Notes under the pieces: model-generated
What the model was told of the DNA's origin: nothing
Databases searched by the model: none
What the model saw: the letters and a program-made list of their open reading frames with translations, nothing else
Program-made: the position numbers and the translations under genes
Origin: Eonycteris spelaea
Lineage: Eukaryota; Chordata; Mammalia; Chiroptera; Pteropodidae
Assembly: GCA_003508835.1 (NCBI GenBank)
Contig: PUFA01000287.1
Coordinates: 1,178,001 to 1,242,000, forward strand
Length of the DNA: 64,000 nucleotides
Reading direction: 5' to 3'
Shown here: positions 50,001-62,018 of the stretch, in pieces
Layout of the letters: each line of letters starts with the position of its first letter
How positions within the stretch are numbered: the stretch's first letter is position 1

Positions 50001-53000
50001 AAATTAACTACAAGAAGAAAGCAGGAAAACCCACAATAAATGGAGATTAAACAATATGATACTGACAACTATTGGGTCAAAGAAGAAATAAAAGAAATCA
50101 AAAGATACATAGAGACAAAATGAAAATATGACACACCAAAATTTTGGGGATATAGCAAAAGCTGTATATTACAGGCTACCTCAATAAACCCCCCCCCAAA
50201 AAAAATTCAACAATCTAACATTACACCTTAAAGAAGTAGAGAACATAAAACAGACAAAGCCCTAAGTCAATAGAAGGAAGGAAATAATAAAAATCAGGGA
50301 AGAAAAAGACAACAGAAAAAAATAATGAAACAAAGAGCTGGTTCTTTGAGAAGATAGACAAAATTGACAAACTTCTGGCTAGACTAAGTATAGAAGAGAG
50401 AGGACTTAAATAAATACAATCAGAAATGAAAGAGAAGTTACAACTGACACCTCAGAAATAAAAAGGATTATGTAAGAATACTATGAAAGGCGAAGGCCAC
50501 CAAATTTGATAACCTAGATGAAATGAACAAATTCTTAGAGTATACAGCCTTCCTAGACTGAATCATGAAGAACTGGAAAACCAAAATAGACTAATCACCA
50601 CCAAGGAAATTGAAACAGAAATTTAAAAAACCTCCCAAAAAACAAAAGCCCATGACCAGATGAATTCACTGGTGAATTCTATCAAATATTCAAAGGTTTA
50701 ATACCAGTCCTTCTCAACCTTTTCCAAAAAAATGAAGAGAAGAGAATACTCCCTAGTTCATATTACAAGGCCAACAATTTCCCACAACCAGTAACGATAT
50801 CACACAAAAAGAAAATTACAGGCCAGTATCTCTGATGAACATAATGAAAAAAATACTAAACAAAAACACTAGCAAATCAAACACAACAAAACATTAAAAG
50901 AAATATTTCACAAACAGGTGGGATTTATTCCAGGCATGCAAGGATCATTCAACAACTCCAAATCAATCAGCATGATACACCACATTAATAAAATGAAGAA
51001 TAAAAATCATATGGTCATCTCAATAGATGCAGAAAAAGCATTTGATAAGTTACAACGTATTTATGATAAAAGCACTCAGTACAATTGGTACAAGAAGGAA
51101 AGTACCTCAACATAATAAATGCCATATATGGGAAACCCTCAGCTAACATCATACTCAAAGGTGAAAAACTGAAAGCTTTCCTCTAAGAGCAAGAACAAGT
51201 TAAGGATACCAGCTCTCATTATTGTTTTTAAATTAGTACTGGAGGTCCTAGCCAGAGCAATTAGGTAACAAAAATAAATAAAAGTTATCCAAATTGGAAT
51301 GAAGAAGTAAAACTGTCACTATTTGCAGATGACATGATTCTACATATAGAAAATGCTAAAGACTCCACCAAAAAAAAAAAAAAAACTATTAGAAACAATA
51401 AACAAATACAGTAAAGCTGCAGATAACAAAATCAATATACAAAAATGTGTTGTATTTTTATATATTAACAACAAAATATCAGAAAATGAAGGAAAGAATC
51501 CCATTTACAATCGCAACAAAAAGAATATCTAGGAATGAACCTAAGGAAGGAAGAGAAGGACCTGTAAACTGAAAACTATAAGACGTTTTTGAAAGACACT
51601 GAAGAAGACACAAAAATATGAAAAGATATTCATTGGAAGAATTCAATGGAAGAATTAGCTGCTAAAATGTCCATATTACCTAAAGCAATATACAGATTTA
51701 ATGCTGTCCCTACCAAAATCCCAATAACATTTCTCACAGAAATAGAACAATAAATCCTCAGATTTGTATGGAACCACAAAAGACTCCAAACAGCCAAAGC
51801 AATCCTGAGACAAAAGAACAAAGCTGGAGGGATCACACTCCCTGACTTCAAACTATATTTCAAAGCTACCATAATCAAAACAGTATGGTATTCATAGAGA
51901 CATACAGACCAATGGAACAGAATTGAGAGCCCAAAAATAAAGCACACATATATGGGCAAATAATTTTCAACAAAGGAGCCAAGAATATAAATGGAGAAGG
52001 AAAGAAAGTCTTTTCAATAAATGGTGTTGGGAAAACTGGACAGCCATATGCAAAAGAATGAAACTAGATTGCTATCTGATAGCACACACAAAAAATTAAT
52101 TCAAAATGGATTAAAAACTTGAATATAAGATCTCAAATAATAAAATACATACAAGAGAACATAGGTACTAAACTTATGAACCTTGCTCTCAGAAGGGGGT
52201 TGTTGTGAACTTGATCTCACAGACAAGGGAATTAAAAGTAAAAATTAGTGGGACTATATCAAACTAAAAACTTTTGCACACCAAAAGAAACTATCAACAA
52301 AAGAAAAAGGCAGCCAACCAAATAAAAGATATTTGCAAACAATACCTCTGAGAAGGAGTTAATATCCGAAATATCTAAAGAATTCATACAAGTCAATAAC
52401 AACAAAAGAAACGAACAATCTGATTTAAAATGTGTAGAGAACCCAAAAGGACACTTTTCCAAGGAGGACATAGAGATGGCCAGCAGATATATGAAAAGAT
52501 ACTCAACATCACTAATAATAAGGGAAATGCAAATCAAAACTACAATAAAATACCACCTCATACCTGGTAGAATGGCTATTATCAATAAGACAAGACATAA
52601 TAAGTGGAGAGGAAGTGGAGAAAAGGGAACTCTCATACACTCCTGGTGGGAATGTAAACTGGTACAGCCACTATGGAAACAGTATGGAGGTTCCTCAAAA
52701 AATTAAGAATAGGGCTACCATCTCCTAGCAGTCCCTCTTCTGGGTATATACCCCCAAATTTGAAAATACTTATTTGTAAAGATATATGCACCTGTATGTT
52801 CCTGGCAACTTTATTTGTAATAGCCAAGATGTGGAAACACCCCAAGTGTCCTTTAATGGATGATTATGTAAAGTAGTAGTACATGTATATAATCAAATAC
52901 TACTCAGCCATAAAAATGATGAAATATTGCCATTTGTGATGGATCTTGAAAGTATTAGGCTAAGTGAAATAAGACAGAAAAAAAAGGACAAGAACCATAT

Positions 53001-53280
53001 GATTTCACTCAAAAAAAGCAACAAATGAACAAGTAAATAACAACAAAAAACAAACTCATAGATAAAAAACAGCAGAATTATGGTAACCAGAGGGGAAAAG
53101 ATGGGGGAGGATGAAGAGGATGAAAGGCATCAAATATATGGTGACAGAAGGAGACTAGACTTTAGATGGAGAGTATACAATAGAGTACACAGGTGTCGTA
53201 ATATGAAGTTGTACGCCTGAAATTTATAAATGTTATTAACATATTACCTCTGATAAATTTAATTAATTTTTTTAAAAAAA
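47003..53280 (+). mobile_element. Full-length LINE-1, inactive
   Basis: The element spans 6.28 kb. The order is a GC-richer 5'UTR (47003-47875), ORF1 remnants (about 47880-48840), ORF2 remnants (about 49250-53020), 3'UTR and A-rich end (53270-53280). ORF1 keeps QPRIIYPAKLSIRNEEEIEAF. ORF2 keeps endonuclease text (QETHLSSKD-like), [11 protein letters not shown] and FADDMILHIENA of the reverse transcriptase, and the C-terminal region. Direct repeats ATTAAGAAAATCATAAG (from 46985) and ATTAAGCAAAAAATCATGAG (53281-53300) bound it. Many stops and frameshifts leave no frame longer than about 125 codons. Confidence 0.88.
49561..49666 (+). repeat. Local tandem duplications inside L1 ORF2
   Basis: GAAATAACACTTTCTATATA plus TATGTGT occurs twice 36 bp apart (near 49561 and 49597), and CAAATTGGGAGCACC occurs twice in a row (about 49637-49665). 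Both disrupt the ORF2 endonuclease frame. Confidence 0.85.
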
Positions 53281-53399
53281 ATTAAGCAAAAAATCATGAG
53301 AACATATATTTATAGTCCTGTTTCTATTCATTGGAAAAACTCCATATGTAAGCAGAACTGCACAGTTCAAACCTTTGTTGATCAAAGGTCAGCTGTAGA

Positions 53400-55080
53400 T
53401 ATTCAGCTGCACAGCAGTAGCAAAGGTAGATTTGACAGTTAAACAGTTAAAATTGTTTAATTCTAAGCACTTACATGTATCTTAAAAATTTGAATTTTAG
53501 TAAAGACAAGAAGCATGAGGAATTTTGGTATTGTAACACCAAGTTAACAAAGAGTATAAAAAAGACTCCAGTTCTGAAAATTTGGCTTTTTAGCCAAAAA
53601 TTACTCATATCTGCAATATACTATTTGAAGATAATGCTTGCAAATGACAGGTTAACTACTTTCTAATCTCATATTTTAGAAAAAAAACCCTAAAATTTCT
53701 AAAAATAATCACTGATTGGGGAGAGACTCAGCAGATGGGATCAGAATTTTTCTAGGAAGGAGCAGATAGTAAATATTTTCAGCTTTGTAAGCCCTGTGGC
53801 CTCTGTTGATTGCTGTGATTACTCAGTTCAGCCACTGCATTGCAGAAGCCGCCACACACAGTATGCAAGCAGATGGGTGTGGCTGCGTGTTGATAAAAGT
53901 TTTGGATGCCAAATTTGAATTTCATATAATTTTCATGTGTCACAAAACATTTTTCTTTTGCCAAATATAAGAGGAGCCTGGAAACAAGGGTCTCTGAGTA
54001 CTACCCTGCTAAAAGCAAACTTGAGTTTCCATTCTAGCAAAAAACTTCTTGTGATTTTAGAAAAATATTGATCTAAGACTCAGGTATCCTCATTTTCTGA
54101 AAGGAAATCATGCTGTCACAATTATCCCAACACCCCCACAGATGATTCTAATCAATTGATGGTGAAGTACAGGTGTGTATGTGCATTATGATTATATTAC
54201 TATAAAAGCAATAAATTTTTGTGCAAATACTTAATATTAATACATTACTATTACTATATCTTGCTTATTAGATTTGCAAAGGCAACCGGTAATACATTTT
54301 ATTAGTACTGACGGTGGTCTCCAATTAGAGGACAGTAAATGATACAAGTTGAAATTATCAAAGAGGAAAACAAACAAAAAATCTCAGTAGTTACAACTTC
54401 TCTTCTGGTTATTTCCTCAGTTCTCTGGTTTTGTTTTCCTGCTGCATATACTCTTCGGTCCTCTTAAGCTACAAATAACTTGTGAAAATCAGCATCTGTA
54501 TTTACCTTAAGAGAGGCTGCATGAATTTCTATTTTACTATGGTAAAACTATGAAGAGGAAAGATTTATTTATTTTGCTGCAGTAGGTGATTAACAAAGTT
54601 CATTTCCAGTGCTCTAGAATAACACACGATTATTAGGAGTGTGGAGTAAGATATGTCAAAGATGACAGGGAAAGTAGCTCATATTCTGAAATCAACTCAT
54701 CTAATTATTAAATGCAAATATTTTCACAAAAATGTTTCAAAACCATTTGGTAACTTTAAATTCAATAAAACCAGTATTTTAATCAACTTTTTTTTCTACA
54801 ATGAGGCACATCTGCTAAACAAACAATAGTTCAGCCTATTTTCAAATAAATTGCTATCTGAATACAGGTCCTCACAGGTCCTAATGTATGTGCAAATTCA
54901 GTAGCATCTGTCATCATGATTATAATATTCATTTTTATAGCTAAAGAAAGAAACCAAGGGAGTAATAATGATAAAAAAAGGACACTAAATTTTCCATGTC
55001 AATTGGTTACACAAAAGAAATTAGGACTATTCGACAATATCCATATTAATCATATTTTCTAATTTTAGAAAAAGGAAAAA
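53400..55080. other. Intergenic sequence without recognised content
   Basis: No gene or named repeat was seen in this AT-rich stretch. Confidence 0.5.
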
Positions 55081-55259
55081 GAAATAATAAAATAATAATC
55101 ATTTGAATGATCCCAGGTTGAGACTTTTTAAACCAACACTGGAAACCCAGAAGCAGTAAAAAGTGTCAGAGATGTTGAAATATACAGAAATTAAAACTTT
55201 GTATGGCAAAGATACCATGAAAAAACAACTTTAGATTTGGAAAGATGAATAAAAATGAC

Positions 55260-56140
55260 ATAGGATTAATCTTTATAATATATAACAGACTTTTGCACAT
55301 TGCAGAGAAAAAAGGACCCTAATGAAAAAGTAGATGAAAGGTATGACTAGGCAATTCACAGAAGGGCAAATCTAAATAACCAACAAGTATGTAAAAAGAT
55401 GCTTGGATTTACCAGTTTTCAGGGAAACACTAATAAACGTAACAATTAGTAGTACATACCTAAAAAAAAGACAAGGGTCAAAAAAAGAACAACTCCTACT
55501 TCTGGTAAAGATGTGAATAAAAAAAATTCTCCCTTACTTACTGCTGGTAGGCATGTGAAGTGGTATAGCCTTTTTGAGGAAAGGAATGTAACAATATCTA
55601 TTTAAAGGACACATATATCTATATTATCTCCCTCCACCCGGCAATTCTCATTTGTGAGAATCTATCCCAAGGCCACAGAATCACCAGTACACACTAGTAC
55701 ACAAGAACACATTATAGGGATATATAGGGATGTTTGCTGCAGCACTGTTCATAGTGGCAGAGAACTGAACACCAAGTGAATGCCCATCAACAGCGCATGG
55801 AAGGCCAGCTGCATGGAAGGCCCTGCGGCCACCGACGGGAATGCAGTGGAGCTGCGAAGTGATTTGTGGGGCTCCTACCCAGGACTGGTGCATGAGAAAG
55901 CAACACAGTGACATGATCTGATATACCCACATTTTTAGGTAATAGTGACAGTTGCAAAATGTGTATATATGTGTGTTTACATGAAATTACATGAGCACGG
56001 AAAAGATAAGAAAGAATACATGCCAGACGGCTGACATAGGTTACCCGGAAGTTGGGTGGTGCATGGAAGACAAAGTGGGAGAACCAAAAACAGGAACAAA
56101 AGAAGGGACCTAAACAAAAACCCCTCAGGATACACAGCAT
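55260..56140 (+). mobile_element. Ancient L1M, ORF2 C-terminal part
   Basis: Decayed L1M text appears in order: AAAAAGTAGATGAAAGGTAT, GGCAATTCACAGAAGGGCAA, TTACTGCTGGTAGGCATGTG, GAGAATCTATCCCAAGGCCA, then TTTGCTGCAGCACTGTTCAT and GAATGCCCATCAACAGCGCA. The 96- and 150-codon frames here are chance. Confidence 0.75.
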
Positions 56141-56299
56141 GACTACATTAGTATTTTTGTATAAAATGAGATATCTGTGTGTACATAAAGTTTTTAAAAA
56201 ATTAGCATTTATTGCAGTGCCTACTGTGCTCAAAATCATGCACTTAAAAGGGTTAGCTCCTACTTCAGCAACATCCTACTGTGCCAAAAGCATCATTTA

Positions 56300-56465
56300 T
56301 GAAGACAGAAAATTTAGGTTCAAATCTTGGCTCTGCCTCTAAGAATAACACCTGTTTTATGTCATTTAATTTCTCTGTTTCTTTCCATATCCCAAAACAG
56401 AGACAATAGCACTTGTACTTGCCATGTTTTGAGGTTCAAATGAATTAGCACTTGTGAAAACATTT
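56300..56465 (+). repeat. MIR SINE
   Basis: The order GGTTCAAATCTTGGCTCTGC, ATTTAATTTCTCTGTTTC and GAGGTTCAAATGAATTAGCA matches MIR. Confidence 0.7.
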
Positions 56466-56639
56466 TCTAAAGTAATATAGTTATGGTTAAATATTTATTT
56501 TTTAAACATTCCCAAACTAAGCTTAATACAGAGAGGCTTTTTTCTCACGGCCCAGTGATGCTGCATCCATTGTCAAATGCAAAGGGCCTGTTCAAACTGC
56601 ACTGGCCTCACCATGATTACTTACATGGATCACACGATA

Positions 56640-56835
56640 GTGTGCAGCAAGGGAATCAGAAGGCTTACTTGTAAGTCCAATAGCTGTGCTATCTTGAGCA
56701 AGCAGCTAAACCTCTGCAAGCTTGCCTGTGCATCAATAAAATAATAACTGTGCATACACTATGGGATTGTTGTGAAGAGCAAGTATGTATGCAGAATTGT
56801 TTTTAAAGTGATAAAGTGCTAGAAGTTGGTATTAT
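56640..56835 (+). repeat. MIR SINE
   Basis: The order CTGTGCTATCTTGAGCAAGC, CTAAACCTCTGCAAGCTTGC and GGGATTGTTGTGAAGAGCAA matches MIR. Confidence 0.65.
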
Positions 56836-57295
56836 TTTGTCACGTTGTCTTTAGGCTATGCTTTCTTCATGAACCTCCAGTAGAGAAGTATACATTTTGG
56901 GCCTCGGAACAAATAAGACACTCCACGGAGGAAATCGCACCATAGGTGAATGTTACATATATGGAAATAAAGATTCATTAGTAAAAACATATTTCTTCTC
57001 ATAAATTGAAATAGAAAGCAAAGGAAAAAGTGTAAACTGTCTACCCTTCTCAATTTTAACAAGATTTCAGTTTGTAATAAGAAAAACGTTTTTGAAAAGG
57101 TAAAAGTTCAAGCAGTACAAAGGATTTTTTTGATAAAAGATATTTTCCCAGCTGCTGAGCATCTCATTCTAAGCCATGCCACCAGCACCCGTTTTCCTTT
57201 ATGTAAGCAACTTTCAGCTTTGTAAACAAACATATATGTACTTTACATATAATTTTTGGTAACATTAGTAATGATCCTTTGTATTTGCCTCTTTG

Positions 57296-57801
57296 TAATT
57301 TTTATTAAAATTTATTGGGATGATTTATTGGGAATATAATAAAATCATGTAAATTTCATGTATAAAATCCAATAATGTGTCATATGTATATTACATTGTG
57401 GTCATCACCAAAAGTTAAATTTCCTTCTGTCACCCCTTTATCTCTATCTACTCTCTCCTCCTCACCCCCGGCTAACCACTAACCCATTATCCGTGTCCAT
57501 GAGTCTGTTTGTCATGCTTGTTATTTTGTTTTACATCCTACATATAAGTGAAATCATATGGTTCTCAACTTTTTCTGACTTATTTCGCTTAGGATGATTA
57601 TCTTGAGATCCATTCATGCTGTCACAAACGGCACTATTTCATCTTTTCTATGGCTGAGCAATTTTCCATTGTATATATGACATTTATCCTCAAAGATATA
57701 CGTACCCTGTGTTCATAGCAGCATTATTCACAGTGGCTAAGGTATGGAAACAACCAAAATGTCCTCCTATAGATGATTGGATAAAAAAGATGTATATATA
57801 C
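57296..57801 (-). mobile_element. Short LINE-1 with 5' inversion
   Basis: From 57296 to about 57680 a bat-type L1 3'UTR and ORF2 end read on the - strand, stopping at TATATACAATGGAAAATTGC. From about 57681 to 57801 ORF2 reads on the + strand (TTCATAGCAGCATTATTCAC, then TAGATGATTGGATAAAAAAG). The + part is the segment that normally precedes the - part, as expected for twin priming. No clear target-site duplication was found. Confidence 0.8.
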
Positions 57802-58560
57802 CTGCCTTTAACTATAGTCCACTTATAATTTTTGCCAATAATGCCTTCGATGGACACTTCATGTGAGGGCTGCCTGGCTGGTTTTCTCCTTTTTCTCCAT
57901 GGTAGTTTGGATTAACTTCTCCTGAAGCAAAACTTCTTTTAAATAGTTTTCTTTCTTTCCTTTTTATTATCACCTTTTAGCAAGTTTTTGCAATACTCCA
58001 GAGCTTCTGGTTAATGAGCTGAAGCAAAATCACTTTGGGTTTTTCCCTGAAGTGAGCCCTTCTTGAGTGAATTTTTTTTGTCATTAAATTTTACAGTCAT
58101 TTATTCACTCCCTGTAGCTCACGCTCTTCAAGTGAAAGCCTGGGAATAGTCTTATTACTGAGAATTCCAAAGTATTTTACTTATTGATATACATACTGTT
58201 GCAGAGTTTAATGAAGATTGGGGCAGTCGTTAATTCACTGTGATGAGTACTATTAGTTTCCTAGCTTATATATCTTGTGCTCTCTCATGCTTTCTACACT
58301 TGCTCTACAATGTCATAAAAAACTTCATTCCCTTTTGGCTTCTTTTCTGCTCAGCCAGAACTCCATCTTCTAATACTGAAAGTACTGTCTCAGAAGCTTC
58401 CTAACTTCCTTATCTCCCACTAAATGAATCTGAGATCAGGCTTGCAATCTATCCTCCTCCTACTATGGCTGGTTGAGACCTGCAGTCACGTAACTGCAGA
58501 TTGCTGTTATAGATTCCTGGTTTCTAGGAGGCCAAATCTTTAATGCCACTCATCAATCTT
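57802..58560. other. Intergenic sequence without recognised content
   Basis: I see no gene or named repeat. Confidence 0.45.
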
Positions 58561-58925
58561 TTACCTCTGGTATTATTTAGGATATAGTTTTGGCTGATAA
58601 CAGAGACATCATAATAATTACGGCAGACAAAGATACTCTCTTTTTCATGAACTAGTCCAAAAATAGGGGGTCTGGACTAGGTTGGTGGTTCTGCTCCCTG
58701 AGGCCATCCAAGGACACGGGATCCTTCTATCCTGTTCCACCTTCCACAGTGAATTACCCTCATTTGTCCATTTTCCAAGTGACAGGATGAAGATAAAGGT
58801 GCAATGGCCTTCTGCTCCCTTTTTCAGGGCACCATCTGGAAGTGGCATACATAACTTCTGCTCACATCTCTTTGGCCATAACTTACTCATGTAGCCACAC
58901 CCAGCTGCAAGGGCAGCTTACAAAT
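58561..58925 (+). repeat. Unnamed old mammalian dispersed repeat
   Basis: The end (TCTTTGGCCATAACTTACTC, GCCACACCCAGCTGCAAGGG) is text I know as a common dispersed repeat, but I cannot assign the family. No coding content is supported. Confidence 0.35.
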
Positions 58926-58929
58926 AGTC

Positions 58930-59175
58930 TTTTTTTTAATCGAAATAAAAATACATACTGAAAAGTACAACAATCATAAATATATAGGTTGCAGAACTTT
59001 CATCCACAGAACACATATGCATAACCAGTATCCAGGACAAGAACAGATATTATCAGAACCCCAGAATCCTCCTCCTAGGCTCTACACCCTTACAATCTGT
59101 GTTCTGACAACAGATTCACCTGTTTCTGTACTTTGTATGAATGCAATCATCCACAAATCATTTGTGTCTGGGTTC
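58930..59175 (-). mobile_element. Old L1M 3' fragment
   Basis: The text AGAACTTTCATCCACAGAAC, AACCAGTATCCAGGACAAGA and TTTGTATGAATGCAATCATC resembles antisense L1M. Confidence 0.5.
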
Positions 59176-59730
59176 TTTGGCATGATTTTATGTGCGAATC
59201 AGCTATATTGGTGTGTGGCTATTAATATGAAAGAAGGGAAAAAAGGTATCAGGGGTCTATTAGCAGGTTGCTAGCTACTAGCCATCTCTCTTGCTGACTT
59301 CAGTGTATCTTCCTGATTGTTCCCTTTTCCCTGAGCTTTTTATCATCAACTCCCCCACTCCATATTAGCAGATGACTTTACTGGAAAATGGAATCTATGA
59401 ATTCCTATCTGTTCTTATTACTATAAATACACATTTATACTTACTATATATCTCCTTTTCTCTAGCCTCAAATGAACTAGCACAGCATCACTTCTGCCAT
59501 ATTGTTAAAGCAGTCACAGGGCCTGCCCAGATTTAGGCAGTAGAAAAATAAAACCCAGTTCTTAATAAGCCACATCGTGTAAGAGCATGAGGAGTGGGAA
59601 ATTTTGTTGTGGCTGTCTCTGGAAAGTACATTCTGCCATACCCAGTGTGAAAGCATGCACACGGCTATTTAATACCCAAAGTACCACACACAAAACTGTG
59701 AAAAATAACAGTAAATTGTTTTAAGCCCCT

Positions 59731-59773
59731 GTTATTGCTGCATAACAGGGGTCAACTGTTATGCAGCAATAAC
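59731..59773. repeat. Perfect 18-bp inverted repeat (hairpin)
   Basis: GTTATTGCTGCATAACAG at 59731-59748 is the exact reverse complement of 59756-59773, with a 7-nt spacer GGGTCAA. It lies at the edge of the LTR-like repeat that follows. Confidence 0.95.
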
Positions 59774-59799
59774 TATACAGCTACATCTATCAATTACTG

Positions 59800-60330
59800 T
59801 CTCAAGAATGCTGCATAACAAACCACCCCAAAACTCTGTGGCTTACAATTATGAGCACTTATTGCTCACAAGTCTACAGGTCAGTTGGGTGGTTCTGCCA
59901 ATCCAGGCTAGGCCTGGATTTCACTTGGGATCAAATGTATCTGCAGTCAGCTAGCAGGCTGATTGGGGGATAGCTAGTCCCACATAGCTTCGCTCACATG
60001 TCTGGCTGTTTACTGTTATTGGCTTGTACAACAGAGGGACTGGGCGACATGTCTCACTATCCAGCAGGCTGGACTGGGCTGGGCTTGTGACCATGGTAGG
60101 GGTCTAAAAAAACAAGTGGAAGTTTTCAAGACCTTTAAAATCTACCCAGAGCTGGCATATTATTCCTCTGAATTCTATTGGCCAAAATAAGTCACAAGGT
60201 CAGTCCTCCAGATTTAAGAGGTATATGAGTAAACTCAACCTGTTGGTGGGAGCAGCAAAGTCACATTGAGAAAGTCATGACTACATGGAGAGATAAAAAA
60301 CTGGGGACACACTGCAGTAAACCTACCCCA
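59800..60330 (+). mobile_element. LTR-like ancient repeat (possibly MaLR)
   Basis: The text GCATAACAAACCACCCCAAA, CTCTGTGGCTTACAATTATG and TCTGAATTCTATTGGCCAAA belongs to a common mammalian dispersed family, probably MaLR-type. I cannot name the subfamily. It has no coding capacity. Confidence 0.5.
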
Positions 60331-60594
60331 AATAAATAAAACCTTATTGTTTTATTGATATATAAAAATTCAATTCCTTTTCTTTTAATTCAGCTCTCAC
60401 TGGCCTATTACTTTCCCTCCCTCCCTATCCCTCCTCTTGTTTGAAGAAACACAGCTGACTTTTTTTTTTTTGCCATAAAACTTAACTTATACTCTAGGAA
60501 TTCAATAAAGCTCCCAACGAGTTAATAAGAAATGTAAATGAATTCTTCTGAATCCAGTGTGAAGCAACTATAGAGCAGAATAAGTGAGCCAAAC

Positions 60595-60622
60595 AACTCA
60601 AAGTCAAAAACTGGACTTTAAT
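60595..60622 (-). terminator. RFXAP: Possible RFXAP polyadenylation signal (ATTAAA)
   Basis: ATTAAA on the - strand at 60622-60617 is followed within about 25 nt by a TTGAGTTGTTTGG stretch that could be the GU-rich downstream element. This is one of two candidates. Confidence 0.4.
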
Positions 60623-61907
60623 GAATAATTTTGGTAAAAGCGCTTTTACAGAGATATGCAGGTATAAAACTCATAAAAAATGAACAAAAAGACTCTTTCT
60701 CTCCTTAAGTACTTAGAACAGTTGTGACTAAGTTTAACCTCATATATGTTTCAGAGCTTAAAAACCAAGAAACTAACAAATTTTTGCAGTTAAACCTGAG
60801 ACACATATTTATTGTACTACCACTGGAAATATTTGATGTTACTTTTATTGGCCGGATTGCCTTTTAAAAATCTTCCTAGGAGAAAATAAAAGGAAAAAGT
60901 ATCTGTCTATATTACCCATTATTCTTTGAACATTGCTTAGGAATAACACAACCTTAAAATGGCTCAATTTTGAAAAGCATTAACAAAATACTGGAGTGTT
61001 TTTATTTTCGGGAGCTCTTTTAGAAAAAGAAATGAGTATTAAAAAATAATTTTGTCCTGGCATTGGTGAGATGAGCTATATCTACACTGTTCACAAATTT
61101 AAATTTAGCACATAAGAGTGTCTATTTTAAAAGGGGTCAACACTAGTAAGTAACAAGAAGCAGAGAAGCCAACTTTAGGAGCTGCATTCAATCTGGGGTA
61201 TTTAGTTAAACCCTCTCTCAGGTTGTACTAGCACATCTCTGAGAAGAGATGCACACCCTAATTTCATGGATATCTAACTGTTTAGCTTTCCCTATAGATA
61301 GGCTTACCTCTTTGACAGCCTCAGTCTTAATTGAAAAGAAAAGGTTATGAGAACCCAACTCTAAGTGCCCCATGTATTTTATCACTGCCAAGTAGCTATT
61401 AGTGTTTCTTAAGAGGAATAACATTTTAAGATAATTCTTAGTTATATGGGACCATTCCAGACAATGCAGAACATTTAACACTCCTGGCCATTCACTAAAA
61501 ACAAGCTGTTTTCATGGTCACTGTGACAATCAAAAATCATACTCATACATTTCCAACTGCCCCTTGGTAAGAACCACCAAGCTAGATGATTCAAGATTAA
61601 TATCTATTACCTTCAGGACTTCCACATAAAGTAAATGCTTTCTTACCTTCAGTAAGAATGACTGAAGAAGAACACTTAGTTCAAAATACATTGTACTTAA
61701 ATGTTATTTTGGAAAGATAAGCTAATTTCTTTAAATTCATGGTGATCTGAAAGTGCAATACTTATTTATCCCCAAATGCACACATATGTTTACAGGAAAA
61801 TGACTGTTAATATTCCACTGGCATATCTTACCCCATTTATCTTTGGTATAAAAATATGCTCATCTACTAAAAGAAGATAAAAAACCAGGTCGATCTTCTT
61901 CATTCCC
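60600..61907 (-). other. RFXAP: RFXAP 3'UTR (extent inferred)
   Basis: Downstream of the RFXAP stop on the - strand there is about 1.3 kb of repeat-free AT-rich sequence up to a possible polyadenylation signal at 60622-60617. No repeat family was recognised here, unlike the flanks, which fits a UTR. The true end could be farther left, for example at the AATAAA at 60356-60351. Confidence 0.5.
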
Positions 61908-62018
61908 TCACACCGATGTTCCTGGGAACTGCTGCTGTCTTTGCTCCAAAACTTGTTGATTTAATAGTTGCTGTTGTTTCTGTAAAAACTGTACCACTTC
62001 TGGACTTCTTAATAATGA
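61908..62018 (-). CDS. RFXAP: RFXAP last coding exon, C-terminal Gln-rich end
   Basis: The - strand shows an acceptor (TTTTTTCTCTTTTTAAG) and then an open frame of 36 codons ending in TGA at 61910-61908. It reads SLLRSPEVVQFL, then QKQQQLLNQQ, then a Gln-rich tail ending FPGTSV. This matches the RFXAP C-terminus as I remember it. RFXAP joins RFX5 and RFXANK in the RFX complex, which binds the X box of MHC class II promoters; the Gln-rich C-terminus is needed for complex assembly. The earlier exons lie to the right, outside the window. Its convergent position next to SMAD9 matches the human gene order, which supports the call. Confidence 0.9.
   Translation of the reverse strand, partial: SLLRSPEVVQFLQKQQQLLNQQVLEQRQQQFPGTSV

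Larger units (their letters stand above)
46780..53397. mobile_element. Tigger-like DNA transposon, split by a LINE-1
   Basis: The left half (46780-47002) begins AGTTGATCCTTGAACAATGC and carries TAACTTTTGATTTCCCCAAA and GCTAGAGAAAAGAGTGTTAT. The right half (53281-53397) ends CAGTTCAAACCTTTGTTGAT then CAAAGGTCAGCT, the inverted terminus. The halves join in order if the L1 at 47003-53280 is removed. The family is the same as the element at 12376-12704. Confidence 0.8.

Noticed and set aside
55787..56239. 150-codon minus-strand frame
   Set aside because: It is antisense to a decayed L1M copy and has no recognisable domain.
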